Source: Planctomycetota bacterium (GTDB taxonomy: Bacteria > Planctomycetota > Planctomycetia > Pirellulales > Pirellulaceae). From it: a stretch of 11,298 bases of DNA. The DNA lies in assembly GCA_019347795.1 (NCBI GenBank), contig JAHWKS010000077.1:1-11298 (forward strand), read 5' to 3'. The position numbers were made by a program, and so were the translations under genes. The notes under the pieces were generated by a model. That model was not told the origin of the DNA. It did no database searches and saw nothing but the letters and a program-made list of their open reading frames with translations. Shown here piece by piece: positions 7,543 to 11,298 of this stretch (the first letter of the stretch is position 1; each line of letters opens with the position of its first letter).

Positions 7543-7589
7543 GGCTCCATACGGCCACAGGGAATGAAACCGTCCGTCCGTATGGAGCC
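7543..7589 (-). promoter_or_regulatory. Stem-loop masking the transposase ribosome binding site
   Basis: GGCTCCATACGG at 7543-7554 and its exact reverse complement at 7578-7589 form a perfect 12-bp stem with a 23-base loop in the minus-strand transcript. The GGAG that serves the ATG at 7536 lies in the downstream arm, so ribosome access should be blocked when the stem forms. IS10 and IS50 are known to use such structures to silence transposase translation from transcripts entering from outside. The stem is seen directly; its regulatory role here is inference. Confidence 0.7.
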
Positions 7590-7593
7590 TTTT

Positions 7594-7620
7594 ATTATGC
7601 GCCGACCGCACTTAGGGCAA
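7594..7620 (-). promoter_or_regulatory. Weak candidate promoter for the IS630 transposase
   Basis: On the minus strand TTGCCC (7620-7615) and CATAAT (7599-7594) are separated by 15 bases, shorter than the usual 17. CATAAT matches the sigma-70 -10 box at five of six bases and TTGCCC matches the -35 at four of six. Transcription from it would begin near the first arm of the stem-loop at 7589. Confidence 0.3.
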
Positions 7621-7645
7621 GCCCCTTCATCCCACCGACCCGCGC

Positions 7646-7670
7646 GAAACTAACTGACTGGAAGCGGCAC
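7646..7670 (-). repeat. IS630 right terminal inverted repeat
   Basis: Partner of the left repeat at 6456-6480, read on the minus strand as GTGCCGCTTCCAGTCAG and onward, with 23 of 25 matching bases. The TA at 7671-7672 follows directly and duplicates the TA at 6454-6455. Confidence 0.95.
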
Positions 7671-7858
7671 TAGAATGCTTGGAAGCCGCCTGCGCGTTGT
7701 TCCTGGCCTATTACAATTTCGTGTGGCGGACCCGCTACCCAGACAACAGCGGCCGACGCGGGAAGCGGCGTCCGCCCGCGGCGATGCAGGCCGGGATCGT
7801 GGACCGGCTGTGGCGGTTTGAGGATTACTTTGAGGGGCTGTACGAGCGAGAGTAGCCC

Positions 7859-8092
7859 ATGCGAATCCTTACCGTGATAGCGAAAGGGTGCTTGGGTATC
7901 GTGGCTGGCACTTTGCTCGGGATTCTCTGTGCCGCCATCTCTTATTGTTCTCGACCCAGCAACGCCGGTCCGCTGCTGCCCGACGCTATATTTCTCGGCT
8001 TTGTTCAGATGGCCGTAATGGGAGCGATCATGGGCATGGCTGCTGCACTTGCCGGAGAAATGCGGCGTGACCAAACGAGTCACTCAAAATAG
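7859..8092 (+). CDS. Small predicted two-helix membrane protein
   Basis: I do not recognise this 77-residue protein. It has a basic first residue cluster, a hydrophobic segment at about residues 4-28 (rich in Gly and Ala, with two Cys), a short Pro/Ser/Asn loop, a second hydrophobic segment at about 42-66 (GFVQMAVMGAIMGMAAALAG), and a charged polar tail. The ATG lies 3 bases after the transposase-remnant stop; a GAGAG is about 8 bases upstream and could serve as a ribosome site. It faces the other small membrane-protein gene at 8161-8421. It could be a spurious frame, but the helix-loop-helix pattern and Gly-spaced residues favour a real gene. Confidence 0.5.
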   Translation: MRILTVIAKGCLGIVAGTLLGILCAAISYCSRPSNAGPLLPDAIFLGFVQMAVMGAIMGMAAALAGEMRRDQTSHSK

Positions 8093-8160
8093 CGCACTAC
8101 GCTGAATCCGGCGCAGGGTAGCGGTATAGCTTGGCCTCTATCAAGGAAATGCCAGAGTAG

Positions 8161-8421
8161 TCAAATCGAAGCAACGATTTCACCAAGTTTTATCCATGCC
8201 GCAACAACCACTCCGAAAAACGCCATGAACGCAAGAATCTCCCTGAGTGACACGCGGCCGAGAAACATGGATATGAGCCAACCCGCGGCAACAAAGGGAC
8301 CTAGCGACGCGGTGAAGAACACGAGGTCCACAAGCGTCTCGCCCATATTTTTCACCACCGCAAATTCCCAGGCGGACAGGCGGATCGGCCGGATTAATTC
8401 TCGCGCCGTCAACCTGTACAA
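8161..8421 (-). CDS. Small predicted two-helix membrane protein downstream of the ceramidase-like gene
   Basis: An unrecognised protein of up to 86 residues. The N-terminal 24 residues are basic and amphipathic (ELIRPIRLSAWEF). Hydrophobic segments lie at about 29-54 (ending AGWLISMFLG) and 60-82 (ILAFMAFFGVVVAAW). The longest frame starts with TTG at 8421, 12 bases after the stop of the ceramidase-like gene, without a well-placed ribosome site; a shorter version would start at ATG 8346 and still contain both helices. The close spacing suggests cotranscription with the upstream gene. Function unknown. Confidence 0.45.
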   Translation of the reverse strand: MYRLTARELIRPIRLSAWEFAVVKNMGETLVDLVFFTASLGPFVAAGWLISMFLGRVSLREILAFMAFFGVVVAAWIKLGEIVASI

Positions 8422-8433
8422 TCGCGACCGGGC

Positions 8434-9798
8434 TCATTCTTCTTCCACATCCAACAGTTCGCGCATCGCGTTCATCAAGATGGCTTCGACGGCGGGGGCG
8501 ACGTTGGAGGCGCGGTTGCTGGTTTCGTAGCCGCCCTGGGTGTAGGCGATTGCGTCGCCGATGTAGTTGGGACCGTAGTCGCCATAGGCGGCCATGCCGA
8601 CGAAGGCGTCCGGCCGCATCTTTTGCGCGGCGAGCTGGTACTCGACGAACAGTTCGCCCGGCATGTGCAGCACGAGCGCGTCGCCGATGCGGAGCAGGCT
8701 CAAGTCCGTCTTTGCTCCCGCCTCGTGCCGCTGGAGAAACGCCAGATCGCTCGCGGCGCCGAGACGGGCCTGAGGACCGGCGTTCTCGTCGTCGAGCGCG
8801 GCGAGGATCGTCTCGCGCTGGAGATGCTCGCCCGGCGGGAGCTGAACCTCGCGGACCCTCCAGTCCACGTCGGCGGCGGTGACGGGCGATTTCTCGATCG
8901 ACTCCCAAGCCCGCCGCATGCCGTCTTCCATGCGGGAAGCGAGCACCGGCCGCATCGCCTCCGAGCCGTCGTTGTATTTTCCCGCCGTGACGTTGCCGCC
9001 GGCGCCGTTGAAGTGGACGTGCAGCACCCCCGGCAAGGCCGCGTCGCGAGCCGCGCGGGCCAGGCCGACGAATTCGCTGGTCACGTCGCCGTCACCGTAG
9101 TAGCTCTGCGGATGCGTCGCGTAATAGCTGAGAACCGCCACCGGCTCGTCGCCGCTCCAGAAGCTGATGAGCTTCAGGTAGGGATCAATCACCCCCTCCG
9201 GCGCAGCAATGGCGGCGGGGTCGGTCATCTTGCTCCAGCGAATGATCTTCACCTTCCCGTCCGGCCCCAGGATGCGGCGATTCGAGGCGACCTTCTCCAC
9301 CTGAGCCTGCCCCAACCCAACGTGCGTGACGGGCCGGGCGTTCTGGATGGCGTCTTTCACCGCGTCCGCGGCGCGGGCGATCACGCGGCGGCAGAAGGCG
9401 TTGTCGTAAAAGCGGCCGCCCAGGCCGCGGTCAGCGAGAATCGCTTCGGTTGTGAAGTCGCATCGCGGGCCGTCATGCTGGTGCAGCGCGTGAACCGCCA
9501 CGCGATCGGCCGTCGTTCCCGCGGCCTCGGCCAACTCCTCCCGCCATACGTCATGGCCGCCGTTGCCGATGCCGATCCAATCGACGGCGCACAGGACGAT
9601 CGGCTTTTCGCCGGTCAGCAGCACCACGCCGCGGGCGTAGAGCGGGTCCAGCACCTTCCGCACCGGCGCATACGCCACAGGAGTCCCCACCGCCGGCGTG
9701 GCATCGACGTTAAACGTCGCCACCCGCAACGGCTCGGCGGCGATCGCGGCAGCCGGCGCCAGGCACAGACCCAACAGAATCGCGACGAGCATTCGCAT
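8434..9798 (-). CDS. Secreted neutral/alkaline ceramidase-like hydrolase (short form)
   Basis: An exported protein resembling the N-terminal metal-binding domain of neutral/alkaline non-lysosomal ceramidases, which hydrolyse the amide bond of ceramides. The signal peptide spans residues 1-21 (cleavage after AAAIAA). The likely zinc-binding motif is HALHQHDGP (His106, His108), comparable to the HTHSGP of characterised enzymes, and a third ligand candidate is His229 in YATHPQS. At the place of the ceramidase nucleophile loop (GDVSP) this protein has [11 protein letters not shown], with Thr in the Ser position. Its 454 residues lack the C-terminal domain of full-length enzymes of 600 or more residues. 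The ATG at 9798 has a strong GGAGGA ribosome site 8 bases upstream. Divergent from the aldolase gene. The true substrate may not be ceramide. Confidence 0.8.
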   Translation of the reverse strand: MRMLVAILLGLCLAPAAAIAAEPLRVATFNVDATPAVGTPVAYAPVRKVLDPLYARGVVLLTGEKPIVLCAVDWIGIGNGGHDVWREELAEAAGTTADRVAVHALHQHDGPRCDFTTEAILADRGLGGRFYDNAFCRRVIARAADAVKDAIQNARPVTHVGLGQAQVEKVASNRRILGPDGKVKIIRWSKMTDPAAIAAPEGVIDPYLKLISFWSGDEPVAVLSYYATHPQSYYGDGDVTSEFVGLARAARDAALPGVLHVHFNGAGGNVTAGKYNDGSEAMRPVLASRMEDGMRRAWESIEKSPVTAADVDWRVREVQLPPGEHLQRETILAALDDENAGPQARLGAASDLAFLQRHEAGAKTDLSLLRIGDALVLHMPGELFVEYQLAAQKMRPDAFVGMAAYGDYGPNYIGDAIAYTQGGYETSNRASNVAPAVEAILMNAMRELLDVEEE

Positions 9799-9858
9799 GT
9801 TGCTGTTCCTCCCAAGTTCTTGTAGATGGCCGGAGAAATTCCACCGACGGAGGCGTCC

Positions 9859-9887
9859 CTGACGACCGGCGGCGTCTGAGCTATGAT
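9859..9887 (+). promoter_or_regulatory. Candidate sigma-70 promoter of the aldolase gene
   Basis: CTGACG (9859-9864) and TATGAT (9882-9887) are separated by an ideal 17 bases; four of six and five of six bases match the consensus boxes. The predicted transcript would start near 9894, giving a leader of about 60 bases before the ATG at 9954. Confidence 0.5.
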
Positions 9888-9911
9888 TGTGCGTGCCGGC
9901 GTTCCGGTCCC

Positions 9912-9917
9912 ATTGTA
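9912..9917 (-). promoter_or_regulatory. Possible -10 element for the ceramidase-like gene
   Basis: TACAAT on the minus strand matches the -10 consensus at five of six bases, 114 bases upstream of the ATG at 9798. No good -35 is seen (CTGCCG at the expected distance). It would overlap the leader of the divergent aldolase gene. Confidence 0.2.
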
Positions 9918-9953
9918 ACTTTCCCGCCGCGGCGCGGCAGCCGCGTCACTGGC

Positions 9954-10973
9954 ATGACCGATTCCACCCGCCTCCGCGGCATCTTTACGCCCAACATCGT
10001 GCCGCTGGACTCCCGCGGGGAGATCCATGAGGCGGAGCTGCGGCGATACGTCGATTGGCTGATCGAGCGCGGCGTGCACGGGCTGTACCCGAATGGATCG
10101 ACCGGCGAATTCACCCGCTTCACGGCCGAAGAGCGGGTGCGGATCATCGAGATTATTGCCGATCACAACGGCGGCCGCGTGCCGATCCTGGCGGGCGCCG
10201 CCGAGGCGAACGTTCGCGAAACGCTCCGCGCCTGCCAGCGCTATTACGAACTGGGTTGCCGGGCGGTGGCGATCGTGTCGCCGTTCTACTACAAGCTCAG
10301 TCCGGCCGGCGTGTACGCGTACTTTAAGGAGATCGCCAAAAACACGCCGATCGACGTGACGCTGTACAACATTCCGATGTTCGCCTCGCCGATCGATGTG
10401 CCCACCGTCCGCAAGCTCGCGGAGGAGTGTCCGCGGGTGGTGGCGATCAAGGACTCCTCCGGCGACCTGCCGCACATGATGCGGATGATCGACGCGGTGC
10501 GGCCGATCCGCCCCGAGTTCGCCTTCCTCACCGGTTGGGACGCGGCGCTGATGCCGATGCTCTTGATCGGCTGCGACGGGGGGACCAACGCTACCAGCGG
10601 CGTCGTTCCGGAGATCACGCGGAAGCTTTACGACCTGACGCTCGGCGGCCGGTTGGATGAGGCCCGCAGCCTGCAGTATCGGTTGTTGCGGCTGTTCGAT
10701 GCGATGATCCTGCACTCGGAATTCCCCGAAGGCTTTCGCGCGGCGCTGCGCCTGCGGGGCATCGAGACGGGGAAGGGGCGGCAGCCGCAATCGCCGGGGC
10801 AGCAGCTTCAGCTCGACAAGCTGAGCACGGAATTGCAATGTCTGTTGGCGGCGGAAGGCTTCACGGACGAGCCGGTAGGAGGATGCCCTGTCGGCGAGTC
10901 GGTCGATCCCGAGCAGATCGCCCGCATCGTGCAAGGAGTGGTGGGGGAGCTGAAGCGACGCGGGATGGCGTGA
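9954..10973 (+). CDS. Class I aldolase/lyase of the DapA/NanA family with C-terminal tail
   Basis: A pyruvate-dependent Schiff-base lyase or synthase of the dihydrodipicolinate synthase / N-acetylneuraminate lyase superfamily. The catalytic set is complete: GSTGE at 48-52, Tyr138 in LYNIP, and the Schiff-base Lys166 in [13 protein letters not shown] rather than GTTGE leans towards the sialate lyase or keto-deoxy-sugar aldolase branches, so the substrate is probably a 2-keto acid other than the lysine precursor; this is inference. At 339 residues it is about 40 longer than usual: after a linker containing GGCPVGE a predicted amphipathic helix follows at 316-336 ([18 protein letters not shown]). 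The start codon has no Shine-Dalgarno sequence, and a 5-bp hairpin (9933-9945, CGCGG CAG CCGCG) sits just upstream, so translation may begin in an unusual way. Confidence 0.9.
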   Translation: MTDSTRLRGIFTPNIVPLDSRGEIHEAELRRYVDWLIERGVHGLYPNGSTGEFTRFTAEERVRIIEIIADHNGGRVPILAGAAEANVRETLRACQRYYELGCRAVAIVSPFYYKLSPAGVYAYFKEIAKNTPIDVTLYNIPMFASPIDVPTVRKLAEECPRVVAIKDSSGDLPHMMRMIDAVRPIRPEFAFLTGWDAALMPMLLIGCDGGTNATSGVVPEITRKLYDLTLGGRLDEARSLQYRLLRLFDAMILHSEFPEGFRAALRLRGIETGKGRQPQSPGQQLQLDKLSTELQCLLAAEGFTDEPVGGCPVGESVDPEQIARIVQGVVGELKRRGMA

Positions 10974-11022
10974 ATAGCCAAGGGAATCAAAATCCTCGCC
11001 CCACCCGGCCGCTACCGCGTCC

Positions 11023-11043
11023 GACCTCCCCGCAGGGGAGGTT
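11023..11043 (+). terminator. GC-rich hairpin, possible weak terminator of the aldolase gene
   Basis: ACCTCCCC (11024-11031), loop GCA, GGGGAGGT (11035-11042) give a perfect 8-bp stem, extendable by a G-U pair. It lies 50 bases after the aldolase stop. It is followed by TAACTTACG and not by a true T-run, so termination may be inefficient or the hairpin may have another role. Confidence 0.5.
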
Positions 11044-11071
11044 AACTTACGCGTGCCACGGAAACTAACAC

Positions 11072-11102
11072 TTGGACTGCGGGCGTCGATTGCGAGTAGA
11101 AT
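11072..11102 (+). promoter_or_regulatory. Weak candidate promoter of the Uma2-family gene
   Basis: TAGAAT at 11097-11102 matches the -10 consensus at five of six bases. TTGGAC at 11072-11077 is a poor -35 with a 19-base spacer. The ATG lies 34 bases downstream of the -10 box. Confidence 0.3.
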
Positions 11103-11136
11103 GGCGCTGGAGACGCAAGCTTAGCCGAGGAGTCGC

Positions 11137-11298
11137 ATGTCGTCAGCAAGCCATACTACCGCCACGCTGGACGACCTCTACCGCGTGGAGGGAAAGGCGG
11201 AATTGATCGCCGGGAGGATCATTCATCTCATGCCCAGCGGAGATGCCCCGTCCTTGGCGGCCTTCCGGATTGCAATTCGGCTCGATGCACACGCCCAA
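11137..11298 (+). CDS. Uma2-family (DUF820) putative endonuclease, partial at right edge
   Basis: Fifty-four codons are visible. The segment TLDDLYRVEGKAELIAGRII followed by HLMPSGDAPS matches the N-terminus of Uma2/DUF820 proteins, which have a PD-(D/E)XK nuclease-like fold; the Glu in KAELI is part of the conserved opening. The catalytic Asp and ExK lie beyond the window. The ATG has GAGGAG 5 bases upstream. These genes occur in many copies in planctomycetes and cyanobacteria, and their biological role is not established. Confidence 0.8.
   Translation, partial: MSSASHTTATLDDLYRVEGKAELIAGRIIHLMPSGDAPSLAAFRIAIRLDAHAQ

Larger units (their letters stand above)
6456..7670 (-). mobile_element. 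Complete IS630-family insertion sequence (1215 bp)
   Basis: The element is bounded by terminal inverted repeats beginning GTGCCG and flanked by a duplicated TA (6454-6455 and 7671-7672), the hallmark target of IS630/Tc1/mariner elements. It carries one minus-strand transposase gene that fills most of its length. It lies in the opposite orientation to the host IS1-like remnant. Because the host frame is restored exactly after excision, both ends are defined to the base. It appears structurally complete, but its transposase is frameshifted near the C-terminus. Confidence 0.95.
6234..7855 (+). pseudogene. IS1-like transposase remnant, 5'-truncated and split by an IS630 element
   Basis: Two in-frame pieces, 6234-6455 and 7673-7855, join into one 134-codon reading frame when the intervening IS630 element and one TA copy are removed. 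The joined protein contains [20 protein letters not shown], then [15 protein letters not shown] with the presumed catalytic Glu of the DDE fold, then GFSKKLECLEAACALFLAYY across the insertion joint, and ends in a TAG at 7853-7855. This is the C-terminal portion of a family usually annotated as IS1-like transposase; the N-terminal DNA-binding part and the first two acidic residues are absent. The reading frame is open right back to the stop codon of the dehydrogenase, so the exact left limit of homology is uncertain. It is non-functional as it stands. Confidence 0.82.

Noticed and set aside
6616..7653. Plus-strand open frame of 345 codons inside the IS630 element
   Set aside because: Antisense to the transposase with its DD34E triad; IS630 elements usually carry one transposase gene, and the translation shows no family features.
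7859..7900. IS1-type terminal inverted repeat to close the older remnant on its right side
   Set aside because: I looked for a partner of sequence near 6234 and for IS1-like ends after 7855 but saw no convincing match, so no outer boundary is claimed.
8623..9825. Plus-strand open frame of 400 codons opposite the ceramidase-like gene
   Set aside because: Antisense to a gene with signal peptide, ribosome site and family motifs; the translation is low-complexity and unrecognisable.
9615..10934. Minus-strand open frame of 439 codons opposite the aldolase
   Set aside because: It covers the catalytic aldolase gene on the other strand and runs across the divergent promoter region into the ceramidase-like gene; no recognisable protein.
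10974..11136. CRISPR, tRNA or small RNA in the gap before the Uma2-family gene
   Set aside because: Only one GC-rich hairpin is visible; there are no repeated units and no cloverleaf.

Overview
The window reads as a high-GC chromosome segment from a member of the Planctomycetes, most likely the Pirellulales or a close relative. The taxonomic hint comes from gene content: a cytochrome c module of the Pirellula/Verrucomicrobium heme-binding type fused to a PQQ-type sugar dehydrogenase propeller, a short secreted ceramidase-like protein, a Uma2-family gene, and IS1-like and IS630 transposases. This is inference; there is no rRNA or other marker gene in the window.

Left part (1-3344). A minus-strand high-affinity phosphate uptake operon pstS-pstC-pstA leaves the window at its left edge inside pstA. 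pstC and pstA overlap by GTGA, and pstA starts with GTG. Upstream of pstS is a 241-base divergent intergenic region with a tandem TTAAC repeat of 11-base period, which resembles a PHO box.

Centre left (3345-6233). One plus-strand gene encodes an exported protein of about 962 residues: a glucose/sorbosone dehydrogenase-type propeller followed by three separate CxxCH heme sites. It looks like a self-contained periplasmic sugar oxidase with a built-in electron wire.

Centre (6234-7855). This is a nested mobile-element scar. A 5'-truncated IS1-like transposase remnant begins directly after the dehydrogenase stop codon. It is split by a complete IS630-family element of 1215 bp (6456-7670), which has 25-bp inverted repeats with 2 mismatches and a duplicated TA target. 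Removing the IS630 element and one TA restores the remnant's reading frame exactly. The IS630 transposase keeps its DD34E triad but has a one-base frameshift 44 codons before its natural end. Its ribosome binding site lies inside a perfect 12-bp stem.

Right part (7856-11298). Two small convergent genes for predicted two-helix membrane proteins are followed by a minus-strand secreted ceramidase-like hydrolase. A divergent plus-strand aldolase of the DapA/NanA family carries an unusual C-terminal linker and amphipathic helix that resembles a bacterial-microcompartment encapsulation peptide. After a GC-rich hairpin, a Uma2-family gene begins and runs off the right edge.

I see no tRNA, rRNA or CRISPR array. 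No wholly new system is proven here. The items most worth following up are the nested IS with its hairpin-masked start, the periplasmic insertion in PstA, the aldolase tail, and the candidate PHO box shared by pstS and the dehydrogenase.
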